From Gnetum montanum (taxonomy: Eukaryota; Streptophyta; Gnetopsida; Gnetales; Gnetaceae), in the NCBI GenBank assembly GCA_015680685.1, contig MNCI01009549.1:48191-112190 (forward strand): 64,000 nt of DNA, given 5' to 3'. The stretch's first letter is position 1; each line of letters opens with the position of its first letter. Both the position numbers and the translations under genes were made by a program. This document shows positions 36,221 to 47,542 of this stretch, in pieces. A model generated the notes under the pieces. It did no database searches, was not told the DNA's origin, and saw nothing but the letters and a program-made list of their open reading frames with translations.

Positions 36221-37600
36221 ATTAACATACATGGCCATCTTCCCCATGACTAAGTTGGAAGAAGGAGATCCAAAAAATTGAACGTGGTTGTCTATCTGTT
36301 GAGGTATTTGTTACACTAGCTTACTTTACCTCATGGAAAATATTTACTTATTGGATGTTAACCAACTACCTTTTATTAGGGCTTTGAGGTTTGTAGATGA
36401 TCATGGCCCCAAAAGAAAAGGTTTTAGCAACCATGTAAGGTCCCTCCCACAACATTTGGAACTTTATCTTCTGAGGCATGTGTGTGGGGTTCCAGTAGAG
36501 AACCTTATTACCTAGTTGGAACATTGTCTTGTGCACTTTGTTTCAAGATAGGGCCACTAGTCAATTTTCATCTAGCATGCTTAGGTTAAGCAATCATTCT
36601 CTTTGTGCTAGACTCAAGTCGAGGTCCAAGTCATAGGCTATTGAGAGTGTATGGAGCTCGATTTTGATTGGAAGCATTGGGAGTTTCCCGTACACTAGCT
36701 CATAGGGAGAGTAGCCAATAGGAAGTTTCCATGTTGAGCGATAGGCCCATAGGGTGTCATTGAGTTTTGTGCTCCAATCTTTCCTATATTTGCTGACGGT
36801 TCTTGTTAAGATTTTAGTAATCTTCTTGTTGACCAGTGTCTTGGGGGTGGTAAGGTGTTGTTAATTTATGGTTGACCCCCAAGTGTTGCATTAACTTATG
36901 AAAGGTGGCACCTATGAAATGCATTGCATTGTCAGAAATTAATACATGTGGCATACCAAACCTATTTACAACATTTTGTTGTATGAATCAGGTAGCAGTG
37001 GATGATGTACAATCAACGACAACTATTATCTTTGCCCATTTGGTTTAGTAGTTGATTGCTACTATAATATATGCTTTTTTGTTGGACATGGGTGTGATGG
37101 GATCCATGAAGTCTATGCCCCAAATATCAAAGGGCTCTAATGGTTAAATCCATTGTTGAGGACCCTTCATTTATGCAATCATCTCACCATCTTGTTGGCA
37201 TCGTTCAGAAGATTAGATAAACTGGTGGATGTCCCTAAAGATTGTAGGCTAGTAATATTCTATCATCAAGATTTTTATGGTCGTTCACCTCCTTGCATAA
37301 TGGCCTCCACAAGGGCCTTCATGAGCATCCTAAAGAACACATTGATTCACATCAAGCACACACCAGTGAACCAAGCCATCGACGCACACCTTGTAAAGAT
37401 GTTTGTTGATTTCCATAAAGTATTTGGCCCAATGAAGAAGCTGTTGTTTTTCTCTAAAGTCAAGATCTTGTGGCATCTCCTGAGTGAAAAGATAAGTTAG
37501 GATGCCATCGTACCATTTTGGTTTTGCAAGAATTTGTTCATTTATTGCAATAGTAAAAAGGAGTTCATTTGAGAATTGATCAAAGATTGGGCTCTCCTCC
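36221..37600 (-). pseudogene. Element C integrase
   Basis: Minus strand: zinc finger region near 37160-37330, core with the first Asp in a VV.DY.TKW-type block near 37010-37060, and a second block near 36930 (LISDNAMHF). The C-terminus has the LGNKVLYWNPTHMP-type segment near 36480-36510. Many stops and shifts. It ends near the QPRSIF position shared with A and B; here the terminal stop has become TGG. Confidence 0.65.
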
Positions 37601-38900
37601 TCTTTGTTGTCCCATCTCAATCGATAGAGGTGGTCAGCGACCACATTTTTAGTACCCTTCTAATCTATCATCATGAGATCAAATTCCTACAAGATCATGA
37701 GTCATCGTATGATACAAGGGCTCATCATCAGCTTGTTCATCAGGAAGCAAATGGCATTATGGTTTATGTCCACAAACACCTTGTAGCCAAGAACATAGTG
37801 CTTGAAGTTCGTGAGAGTAAACATCAAAGCCATCATTTCTTTTTCAATTGTGGTGTAATTCAGCTGTGAACCCACAATGCTTCAGCTCACGCAATGGATG
37901 TAATATGGATTTTTGTTACCATCTAGCTATGTAAGCACCACTCCCAAAGCATAATTAGTTGCATTCATCATTATGTGAAATGGTCTGGACTATTCTGGTG
38001 CTTGTAGAATTGGAGTTTCTATGAGTTTTTCCTTCAACTATTAGAATGCATGTTTGCACTCCTTAGTCCAAATGAATGGAGCATCTTTCTTCATAAGCTC
38101 AACCAATGGTTGTGCAATTTTAGAGAAATTCTTTGTGAATCACCAATAGTAGCCAATATGTCCAAGGAATGATCTAACATCTTTGACTATCTCTAGTTAG
38201 TATGTAATTCCTTAGATGACCCTTATCTTTTCTGGGTTGACCTCAATCCCTTCTTGTAAAATTCAATGCTCCAACACAATGCCTTCTTGGACCATGAGAT
38301 GACTCTTTTGCTAATTAAGTTATAAATTTGTTTCAACACATCTATTTAGTACTTGCTTAAGGTAATCCAAGGCTTGCTCAAACGTAGCTCCATAGGTGGA
38401 GAAGTCGTCCATGAAAACTTCCACACCACTACTGATCTGCTATTGGAAAATACTAAGGACTAAGCATTGAAATGTTGCAAGGGCATTGCACAGACCAAAT
38501 GGTATCTTACAATATGCAACAGTCCCCTAGGGAGTCATGAATGTTGTCTTGGCTTGATCTTTTAGTGTAATTTGGATTTGGTTATAGCCACTATAACCAT
38601 CCAAGAAGTTCTAATAGTAATGGCCAGATATGGTATCCAACACTTGATCCACAAATGACAGTGGAAAGTGATCTTTAAATGTCGCTATGTTCAATAGCCT
38701 AAAATTGATGTAGACCTACCACTTGCAACCTTTCTTTGACACAATTATGAGTCGGCTAATCCACTGACTATCCGTAATGGGATAAATGAACCCTGCCTTG
38801 AGGAGTTGCTCTATTTCCTCTTTGATGATCTGCTTCAATTTGGGATTTAGTCGCGTTTGTGGCTACCTTCTTGGCTTCATGGCTAGGTTAGTGTAAATGC
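37600..38900 (-). pseudogene. Element C reverse transcriptase and RNase H
   Basis: RT blocks on the minus strand: EEIEQLLKAGFIYPITDSQWISRLIIV, FKDHFPLSFVDQVLDT, NFLDGYSGYNQIQ, IPFGLCNALATFQ, VEVFMDDFSTYGATFEQAL near 38400 and VRSFLGHIGYYW. Then RNase H with RPFHIMMNATNYALGVVL near 37950-38000 and VVADHLYRLRWDNKEEESPIFDQFSNE at 37330-37644. The FMDD motif is intact; stops are mostly TAG. Confidence 0.75.
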
Positions 38901-39299
38901 AATGTTGGCATATCCTTGGATCGATTGTTGTCAACTCGGAGTATGACCAAGCAAAGGCTATTGGCCATTTATTAACTACCTTTAATAGCTTTTCGTTTTG
39001 TTCAAGAGCAAGTTTGGCATTGATTATGACTGGTTTACAATTGCTTAAAAATGCATATTCCATGCCAATTGATAGACTTTTCAGATCTAGCGGCTCCTAC
39101 TTAAAGTTATCAAGGATTTCCAACTCTCCCTAATAGGTATCATCATCTTCATCATCAAAGAGTTGATGATGAACTTGCTCAAGTTCATTCATGCTTTCAA
39201 CATAAGCACATGTTAGGCTCTTAGTTGGTTCCATGCATAATGTGCTGCTATCTGAGTTAACTATCAACCACTGGGTGCCCTCTTGTCTTATGGTTGCTA

Positions 39300-39830
39300 C
39301 GTACAAACACCTTCGAATATATGTTTCTTATGCACACTAATTACATGCTTTGATGTATGTACATTTGATGGAGCAAATCTTTTGCACACAATTGCACTTG
39401 TTATCACCATATGTAATGTATGTAATACGCTTCTTCTCTAACTTTCCAAATTCATTTTCCTTGGAGATTTCCAAGGAGAGGTCCCTTATACCCATATGTG
39501 CATCGACCATGCTTAACCAAGCCCTTCCCATAATGCAGGGAAGTCACATTTGTAGTTTTTAGCCCTGATCACCAGAAAATCGATAAGATAGGACCACCCA
39601 CTAATTGTGCTCACAATGTCCTTCACTAATCCCAAAGGAATAGTGATTGATTGTCCTGCCAATTCTAAATGGATGTTGTTCTTCTTGAGAGGTGGTAGGT
39701 TCCAAGCCTTGTACATGTCATGGGAGATAAAATTGACACCAGAACTAGAATCAAGAAGAGCCTTGCATGGCTCATGTCCAACGATCTACAAGTAAATGAG
39801 TGGGCTTTCTAGGTCAAATCTCTTCATAGG
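39300..39830 (-). pseudogene. Element C protease
   Basis: CKALLDSSSGVNFISHDMYKAWNLPPLKKNNIHLEL, then ITIPLGLVKDIVSTISGWSYLIDFLVIRAKNYKCDF. The catalytic Asp is present (D-S-S), unlike in A and B. A frameshift near 39535 separates the last block (AWLSMVDAHMGIRDLSLEIS). Confidence 0.7.
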
Positions 39831-42281
39831 AAGGTTATCAGCCTTGATCCAATCAGAAATAACATGAGTTAGCATCACAGTGTGGATTTGAGGTGGTGTT
39901 TGATTTGAAGGACACTCAAAGGTATTTGATGCAGAGGATGAGCATGTTGGAGATGTAGGGTGACCAATCGCATTAGGTTGTGAGGGTTTAGGAGAACTAT
40001 TAGGTTGGAAAAAGGGTTGTTTCTTGGATTGATTACCCAAACCACTTGGTGGAAAAACTGGTTGTGAGTGTATAGCCCTCATAGAATTACGTTGCTATAA
40101 CTGTGAAGGAATTTCTCCCTGCATGGATGGAGTAGGAGGTAACTGAGTTGATGTGTGTAAATGGATGTGGTGGATGGTCTAGATATGGGTTCTCCCCTCG
40201 AGTAGATGATGAAAGTGTTCGATGGTACTCTAAAGGGTAATAGTGATGCTAAAATGAGGTGTGGCTTGCAAAACTTCTTAGAGAGAAAGGTCACTAAACA
40301 TATTACCTTTAAGGATCTAGTTGCCTCTAAGGATACTGCTACCTTGGTGGTAGCATTTCCCATGATTGTGGTTGATGTTAATGTTGGTATTGTTCATATG
40401 GTTGTGATGGAGCTCCACTTGGGTAGTAAGCTTATTATTGTTGGTGGAACTATCTTGTATGACCTTGAGGATAAGACATTTGTTTGGGTGCTTACCTACA
40501 TGCTAATCGAGGATTCAATGCATACATCCCAGACTCTTGTAAGTGTGACACCACAGGGCAAGATCCCTTTGGATGTTTGTATTAACAAATGTCACAACCA
40601 GCATCATCTTTGAATTTTGTCTACACAACTTCCTCAATGGTAGTAGCTTTGCCCTTACCTATCTAGTAGGCAAGTTCAGCTTCTTTTCATCTCTTGTATT
40701 CACAATCACTATTCTATTCTTTGGATGCTTCAGTAATGTTAGAAATGTCAGAAATAGAATTTTGAATAGGCAAGGTTTTCCTATTCACCACTTCATTGAG
40801 TGGTGACTCCTCCTCATCACAAAATTGGACCTCTCTTTTCCAGATGGAAGGGTTCCTATTATCCTCTTCCATACTTTTCCTTTTTTGCAACTCACCTTCT
40901 TCTTTTGCTACCTACGTAATCAGCCTTTGGATCTAATGAGCTCTTAATTTAGATAGTCTCCCTTGGGCATAAACCCCAAGAGTTCTTCTGGTTTCAGCTC
41001 TGAGCCCATCTATGATATGGTATACTTGCTTCCTTTGAGAATATCCATAGCCAAGGCATCAATGTAAGAGAGAATAATATCTACCCATGGCAGCATCTAA
41101 GGCTTCAAGTGTTTCTTGTTTCCAGCCTTAGATTTGCTTTCTTAGGTTGGACACTCTAGAGTATGTTTGATATTTATCATTAAATAGTTCTAACATGGTA
41201 CTCCATTGATGAATGGATTCTGGTTCCAAGGACCGATACCAACTTTTAGCTTCCTTGATGAGTGTCCTAGGGAAGAGCTTGAGTTTTTGTGAATCATTTT
41301 CAATGTTTTGTAAGGCACAAGCATCATGGAAAGCTTGTAGATGTCTCTACAAATCAGAGTTGTATCCCCCCTCAAATCTTGGGATATTATTCATGTCTAA
41401 GTACTTGATCCTACTATCTTTCACATGCTTGGTTAGGATCTTCACTACCTCTGTAATGTTGAGCATACTTCAAGTCGCCAACAAAGGTTCATCATCATCA
41501 TTGTGTTGATGATGCTAATGATGGTTCCTATCACCTCTATGTTCTTAATGGCCTTAATAGTCATTATTATCTTGTTGATCACCTTCATCAAAATTATTTT
41601 AGTAGCAGCTTCTATGAGAACTCACAGATAAAGAGGAATGTTTGGAATCAGATGAAGAGGATGGAGAGAAAGATGGACCGCCGCCACCACCGCGGTGTCT
41701 GCCACCACTTTTTCAATCATTACGACCTCCATCCTTAGATCCCTTACCATTATGATGTTTACCCAAGTCCCTACCTTAGATCACTTTTTCCTGAAGTTGG
41801 TTTATGAATAATGAATTGCAAGTTCAAGACCACACCCACATTACCAATAATAGGGGGCAAAGAATCTTCATGTTGAGAACCTTCAAAGGGAGGATCCTCA
41901 TTGTCATCTTGATCTAGTAGGAACAAAGGATTAGTGAAATGTTTCCCCTTCATAGCCTTGTGGTGCTTCTCCTGATGTCAATATCACTTACGTTGTGTTT
42001 TAGTGGGATAGTAGTCCTTAGTGTCATAACCATTCACAACATATTTCTCATGAAGACCTGGAATGTCCAACTTCTTAAGAGTTTGAAACAGCATCCTAAG
42101 CATAGATTGATTGGGGGGCAAGACAATGGTGTCCTCCACATCAAGCCATCACAGTTGTTCATCCTAATGTAGGATGAAGGTAAAGTCTGGTACATACTCA
42201 TCTAGATGAGTATATACCACTTTGCACTCCTGTGGGATCAACAGTTTGACATCTTCATGTCTATGAGAAGAAGAAGACATT
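39831..42281 (-). pseudogene. Element C gag
   Basis: ATG at 42281 (MSSSSHRHEDVKLLIPQECKVVYTHLDEYV...). The N-terminal block matches A's start. MKGKHFTNPLFLLDQDDNEDPPFEGSQHEDS at 41771-41953 corresponds to LFLLNQNDNEDPSS in A. A CDIC*YKHPKGSC block lies near 40590, and a proline-rich linker leads to protease (39786-40082). Stops at many codons; dead. Confidence 0.65.
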
Positions 42282-42410
42282 TTTCAAAACAAATAAAATT
42301 ATTAGTGTGCTTAGTAGTTACATGTTGTGTAAGTGTGATGTTGGCCTTGATTCCATCCAATGATATAAATAATATTCACTAATCCTAAATAGCACACATT
42401 TCAACAAACA

Positions 42411-42432
42411 AAGTCCCCAGCAATGGCGCCAA
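42411..42432 (-). other. Element C primer binding site (tRNA-Asp type)
   Basis: On the minus strand TTGGCGCCATTGCTGGGGAC follows the LTR end directly. It differs from TGGCGCCGTTGCCGGGGAC at two positions. Best preserved primer site of the A family in this window. Confidence 0.85.
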
Positions 42433-43292
42433 TGATGAGCGACAAGGTACCCCTACGTCCAACCATACGAATCACAAAGCTTTCACACATAATTTGATCA
42501 AATTCTATGGACTTTATAAATTTTGGTATACTAGTCTTCTAGGAAGTGAACCTTTCCCTAAGGTCATTCGTTGTCTTCCCGATTACACTTGGTATGACTA
42601 AGAGTAATCGAGGCATATCATTTTTATCATTTTATGTTTTATGTTTTTGGGTGCTTGAAGAGAGAGAGATAGAGTAATTTAATGACCAATCTATATTAGC
42701 TAACTAACTAACTAGTCTATAACTAATCCTAACATAAGCATCCTTTCCCCCTTTCTGTACATGTCCTAAACCCACGTATCCACTACTAGGTTACCAAGCA
42801 CTACGTTACTAGGCGCACCAAGCACTAACGTTGTTGCTAGGGTTACCAAGTGAATATATGTTATGCTCGAAGCAGTCATACTTATGTAGTTAATCTATCT
42901 AGCTTATCTCGCTTAAATATCTTAATTAGCTTAATTACTGGAAAACATTAAATAACTTATTAAAAACACCAAATGCACAAATGAAATATTTAATCTATCC
43001 AAAATGGTGTAAGGTTTATTATCAAAAAACTCATCTTTATTGCTACACACACTATCGTGCTTAGGTACAATAGTGCTTGAATAAAGATATATACACTCAA
43101 TGACTCCTGCTGTGAGCACTTAGGAAAATATTCTAACTCTCAAATGGGAAAACTACAAGAGCTCTACTACTACTATGACAAGACATGCCATAAATGTGGC
43201 TAATGAGCTCATATTTATAGGCAAAAGTAGACCCTACATTGACGGGGCCTAGTCGACAAGGCCTAGTTGACGTAGCCAACCACGACTCATCA
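42433..43292 (-). repeat. Element C 5' LTR (GTCGAC class)
   Basis: 860 bp, TGATGAGCGACAAGG to CGACTCATCA on the plus strand. TATA box CTATAAATAT on the minus strand (43211-43220), with TAGTCGACAAGGCC-type motifs between it and the LTR end. Confidence 0.9.
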
Positions 43293-43501
43293 TAGTGCTA
43301 TCTAGCTTTTATTAGTTCTAGGCATTTGAATTACACAAACATTGCTAAGGTTACACACTAACAATAACTAGTTGTTTGCTAGCATGTGTTTCAGAATTGT
43401 TGATTATTGATGCATATTCCTCTTGAGTTCTATCCTAAATCTGAACCTATTTGAGTGACTCTTAGGGTGTCGAACAATGTGTTAGAGACAACATTGTTAC
43501 A
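43293..43501 (+). repeat. Element D 3' LTR, right part
   Basis: Starts with C's right target duplication (TAGTG), then continues CTATCTAGCTTTTATTAG, aligned to 24180-24382 of the 5' LTR, ending ACATTGTTACA. Followed by TATAG, D's right target duplication. Confidence 0.85.
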
Positions 43502-43617
43502 TATAGTGTGTTAGAACTTAAAACCTCTTGCATTGTTAGAACTTAGTTAGCATATAAAGGTACTAAGTATAATTCAAAGTAGCAACTTCTTGCTTACAAA
43601 ATACTTGTCAAGAGATG

Positions 43618-44052
43618 TTGAAACCTTGAAATAATTATAATATAAATACATCCCAAGATATATAGTCCAATTAATGCTTTTATAACTTAAGGGACCATCA
43701 TTTGGAGTAATGCTAAGGTGCTTGTTTCTCAAGTTAAAGACTTGGGTTTGAGTCTAGGCGCAACCACTCAAAGAGCTTAGGCTTTTTGCTCATCCACTAA
43801 CCCTCCTTGCTTTGCAGAATGAGCATTGAGACTTTGGGTGATGATCTTTTTTTATCTTAGAACTTCTACAACTCATCATTGCCTATTAGAATTGAACTTA
43901 TGCCTTAGAGCTTTCAAATCAAGAGGCTTACCACTAGGCTAAAACCTTATTGTTACCACTAGGCAAAATATTTGTCAAAAGAACAACATCAATTAAATTA
44001 CCTTTGGTTGGCAACATGGGAAGATAAGTAATTAAGAAATAATAAAAATAAC
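43618..44052 (-). repeat. SINE-like repeat, copy 2 (interrupted by another SINE)
   Basis: The 3' body CTTGAAATAATTATAATATAAA... and box B (AAGTTCAATTCT, 43888-43899) and box A (TAGCCTAGTGGTAAGC, 43925-43941) match copies 1 and 3. It continues to AAGAAATAATAAAAATAA near 44052, as copy 1 does. A second SINE lies at 43690-43856. Confidence 0.65.
43690..43856 (+). mobile_element. tRNA-derived SINE inserted in SINE copy 2
   Basis: About 165 bp, starting AGGGACCATCATTTGGAGTAA. Box A-like AGTAATGCTAAGGTGC (about 43706-43722), box B-like GGGTTTGAGTCT (43744-43755), and a T-rich end (CTTTTTTTATC). It is bracketed by about 19 bp of repeated host sequence (TTAATGCTTTTATAACTTA on the left, TTAGAACTTCTACAACTCA on the right), a diverged target duplication. 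Confidence 0.65.
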
Positions 44053-44285
44053 ATATCAGACTTGGGAAAATCACATTTGTTCAAGGAGAGTCATGCTCTT
44101 ACTAGTAATTTACATCCACAAAATTTACATCTCAAAAACTCATAGGTATGCTAAACTAGAACTTAACCGAGTAGAGGTGAATCATTTGGTGTTGGCCACT
44201 ATATATTTTTGTGTATGATAAAGGACATGCACAGGTAAAGAGGCACATAAGAACCGTCATAAGTCACTTTAACGTAAAATGTCAG

Positions 44286-46896
44286 CTACTCCAAAATGTT
44301 CTGTACAGATGAGAGAATGCCTTGTTTGAGCGATTCAAAGGTGTCTTCCAAGCATTGTGCAAAGATACGGGCGTCCACGTGAGGCTGGTGGGCTGCCACG
44401 TGGATAATGACATCATCAATGTAGCTCACTATATGTATATGCAGGGCCTGCACGGTTAGTGGAAAGCCTTCTACGTTATCTGAGCATTACCTTACAGGCA
44501 AGCCAAATATAGAAAAGAAAAGCCTGCAAATCCAAGTGAAAATGTAACCTGTGGAATCCCTGTAACAAAGAAGGAGAAGCTCTTCACAGCGCAGCCGGCC
44601 ATGCAAATTTGGTCTACAGGACCCACGACGTTGGAGATGGATAACGACGTCGCGCCGAATGCATTGTACATGCAACTTGCCGTTACCTGTAAACTCAAAA
44701 AAATTAAAAATATTTTTACATTTTAGATGTGTTTGAAGGTTAAACTAAGAAATTGTTGCCATTTGTTATTTGTTTCTGGTGTGCCCTGAATGTTTTTGGC
44801 TATGAAATAACCTTGTGGCCAAACAGCTTGGATACACAGGCAATAATTCTGGAATTGCAGTAAAGGCCCAAAGATGTCTTCTTTTTGTCGAACAGGACCT
44901 TGGCTTTTCTGACTGCATCCATTGGGTTTTTCATTTTTCCCACTGCCACATCTGTTTGCACAATGCTCAAGTTGTTCCCCCATGGCCGCACCGCCTTGTT
45001 GGCTTCCGTTTCCACCATTTTGCCCACGTTCATCTGCACCTCAAGTACTTGCTATCAATGTAACACTAACAAGAATTCATCAAACCCGTGCAGGGTATTC
45101 TGTCAGCGTATACAAGTAAAAGGAAAAGGAAAAGAAAAGCTTAAGTATTTCGTAAATGTATGAGAAAGAGGTTAAAACCCCGATTTAGAAGATGAAGGCA
45201 TGAAACGTAAAGTACATGATGAGCCATGAAAAATGAAGCGTGATGAATTATGTTTCACGTTGTTGTCCCTTTCAGGGAGGAAGAATTGCTAAATGGTAAA
45301 TAAAAACTATTTATGACAACCATAAAATGACATTCACTTTCGCATGTATGTTCAAGCGTTTGCAGTTTATTTAGCAACGTACCTGAGGTTTATCTAACAG
45401 TCTAGTATTAACGAGGGTAAGTGCAGTAACCCTGCAATTACGGCTTCGCGCAAGTAGAGTAGAAAGCGACGGCAATTCGGATCGTCTCGCGTATGCATCA
45501 TCAAGACTTAGTTTTCCGGCCTCTGACGTTCAAACAGAGAGAAATAATATTAATAATTTAAAAAATAGCGTAGGTAAAAATTGGTAAGCTTAACCCATTG
45601 AATGAGTTTAGAATTCCAATATATACATGTACGTACCTGCTGAGAGGCAAATTTGAAGGTAGCTTTGGTATCCATAGAAAATAACGCCCGATAGCACATC
45701 GTTTACAGTCTGCAACAGTATAATACAAGATCCGGTGCAAAGTGATTGAGACAGAAAAAAGGTGAAGAGCAATGAAAGGAGTCCAAAAGTCTAATACTGT
45801 AGTAGTCCACTAACCGCTGCTACAGAGGTTTTAATGCGCTTAATGTCACTGAGAGGCAAGGAAAGTCGAGAGCGAGTTAGCGGGTGCGATTCGATTCCTG
45901 GACGTGCTTTGGTGGGAAAGTGGGTGTCCTCCATGCAAGGCCAGCCCGTAATTTTTGATACGAAGTTGAGCACGTCCACCAAGGTGTTCTTGGCCATGGC
46001 TACCTTGTGCCTCATCTTGGCTGCAACAGATCTGGCTCCGACGGACCCTTGCGACCAAGAAACTGCAAAAAGCACATGCTCCCAAAACCAAACATCACAG
46101 ACCAGACCAGTCCAGAAATCGAATGACACGACTGTCCATGAGTGAGACGAGGAAAATTCAGAGTCGTATGGGGATTCATTGGATATAAGTACAGTAACGA
46201 CGAAGACGAGGAACCAACCTTGCTGGGACACTTTTCGAGGAAACGCCGGGGGGCACTGTGGATTCTGCGCAGAGACGGCCACAGCGAGGAGCGACGACAT
46301 AAGGGAGATACCGTCGCCCATACAATGATGACACTTGAACACTGCAACGCTGACGCTCTGGCTCTGGCTCTGGATGTGGCTGAGGCTGAGCAGGTGAAGC
46401 TGCCAGAGAGGTCTGTGCGGATCCAAGCGCATGGAAGCCACTGCCGATATGTAGTCCTCCAATTCCTGCTGTTCTTGTTGCGGCAGCACCAGATGAGTAT
46501 CTATGTCCACCTCCACCTTCACCCACCTGAGGACTCCTTTCTCGTCCACTTTCTGCATACATATTATTGTAAAACAGTAAAACACAAAACAGAGGTAGCT
46601 CGTGAATCCCCGCAAGGCTAGCTCGAAACGCAAAGAATGGATGATGATGAAGAATAAGGTGAAGCTGAACAGGTGACCATGATGTAGGAGAAGCAGGGGA
46701 TGCGGCGCACAGCGTCGCGGAGGGCAGCCCTGCAAGTTTGCGGGTTCACTTGTTGCTGAAACTCGAACACGATATGTACGCATAGCGATGACATCAATGG
46801 GCTCGCCATATACGCGCTATGAGGACTTACAGGCATCCCTTCTTCTTCTTCTTCCTCCTCCTCCTCTTCCTGCTGCTGTCTCTGTGTTTCCTTCAT
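44286..46896 (-). CDS. WSD1-like wax ester synthase/diacylglycerol O-acyltransferase, 8 exons
   Basis: Predicted exons: 46896-46678, 46552-46219, 46062-45815, 45709-45637, 45522-45383, 45051-44812, 44686-44549, 44447-44286. All seven introns are GT-AG and the phases fit, giving 1,554 nt and 517 residues with no stop, a usual length for the plant WSD family. The enzyme transfers acyl groups from acyl-CoA to fatty alcohols (wax esters) or diacylglycerol, usually at the ER. Catalytic HHxxxDG is HHCMGDG at residues 148-154. Also seen: RPLW (120-123), TVNDVLSGV (from 268), VTALTLVNTRLL in exon 5, RPWGNN in exon 6 and SNVVGPV (436-442). The N-terminus has QQQ and ten Glu (10-19) before the PxSP start of the domain. 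Start chosen as the first ATG of the open exon 1; a second Met at 21 is possible. Exon 8 start is the least certain. Flanked only by transposons. Confidence 0.85.
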
Positions 46897-47542
46897 GATG
46901 ATTCTCTTGAGCTGCTCTGGTGCTCTGGTTTCTTAGTGTCTGTGGGTTCGGCTTGGCTTGGCATCTCTTTAATTTGAGCAGAGCTGCTATCCCTGCTATT
47001 TGAGCTTTGCATCAATTGCATTTGTAAGCGTTGTCATGCATTACGCTAGCGCTTACGTTTGTAGAGCACCACCATCATCACCGCAAATTCACAGTGCCCA
47101 CGGTGTCCGTGCCAACCAACTTCTCTTGGCCTCGGTTCTAGTTCTAACAGAAGCGACTCCCAAGTCCAAGCGTCACAACAGTTACATGAACTGATTAATG
47201 AATACGAGAACGTAACAGAACTGCAAACAAGTGAAAAGCAAACACCCGTTGGACCTCATTGCTTCCAACGCGCTTCGCATGTTACGAACAAATTTTCGTC
47301 ATCTCTAGAATTAACTTTGCTATCATGATAGGAGTGTCGCAACCGAAACTTTTTTTAAATAATGGCAAGATATATATGTCCCAATTAAAAACTTTGAAGT
47401 CACAAATGATAATGAGGAGTGGCGTACATCTTAAAAAATAATAGATACAGGGCTTGGCTTTTCACTTTCTGTTTTTTATTTTACTGTCCACTTTGAATGC
47501 ATGAAATGGCCTCTGTCATCGTTTCATATACTTGGATAACTG
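46897..47542 (-). other. 5' flank of the acyltransferase gene
   Basis: Presumed promoter and 5' UTR for the minus-strand gene. I see no convincing TATA box in the first 120 bases before the ATG and no other gene. The last bases (AACTG, 47538-47542) are the left target duplication of the copia element, about 640 bp from the start codon. Confidence 0.4.

Larger units (their letters stand above)
30308..43292 (-). mobile_element. Element C: full-length Athila-like Ty3/gypsy element with aORF, inside D's 3' LTR
   Basis: 12,985 bp on the minus strand. LTRs at 42433-43292 (5') and 30308-31204 (3'), primer site, gag, protease, RT/RNase H, integrase, non-coding stretch, aORF, polypurine tract. Flanks GAGTG (30303-30307) and TAGTG (43293-43297) are the target duplication with one change; the empty site GAGTG is visible in D's other LTR at 24175-24179. 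Degraded by stops, and its LTRs differ clearly, so it is old too. One N at 36191. Confidence 0.9.
23842..43501 (+). mobile_element. Element D: chromovirus-like Ty3/gypsy element, split by element C
   Basis: Plus-strand element with LTRs at 23842-24382 and 29950-30307 plus 43293-43501. Flanks TATAA (23837-23841) and TATAG (43502-43506) are a 5-bp target duplication with one transition. An initiator-Met-type primer site, gag with a CCHC knuckle, protease, RT, RNase H, integrase and a chromodomain-like C-terminus fit a chromovirus. Element C (12,985 bp) sits inside the 3' LTR. All ORFs are broken. Confidence 0.85.

Noticed and set aside
44452-44548. Alternative last exon of the acyltransferase reading on from GIPQ into VTFSLGFAGF to a stop at 44487
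   Set aside because: That extension shows intron-like pyrimidine-rich sequence. The splice to 44447 restores the expected family C-terminus (ALHIHIVSYIDDVIIHV) in phase.
46142-46621. Plus-strand ORFs of 159 and 103 codons at 46142-46621 and 45834-46145
   Set aside because: They lie antisense to acyltransferase exons, whose GC-rich codons keep the opposite frame open. They cross its intron boundaries without own signals.
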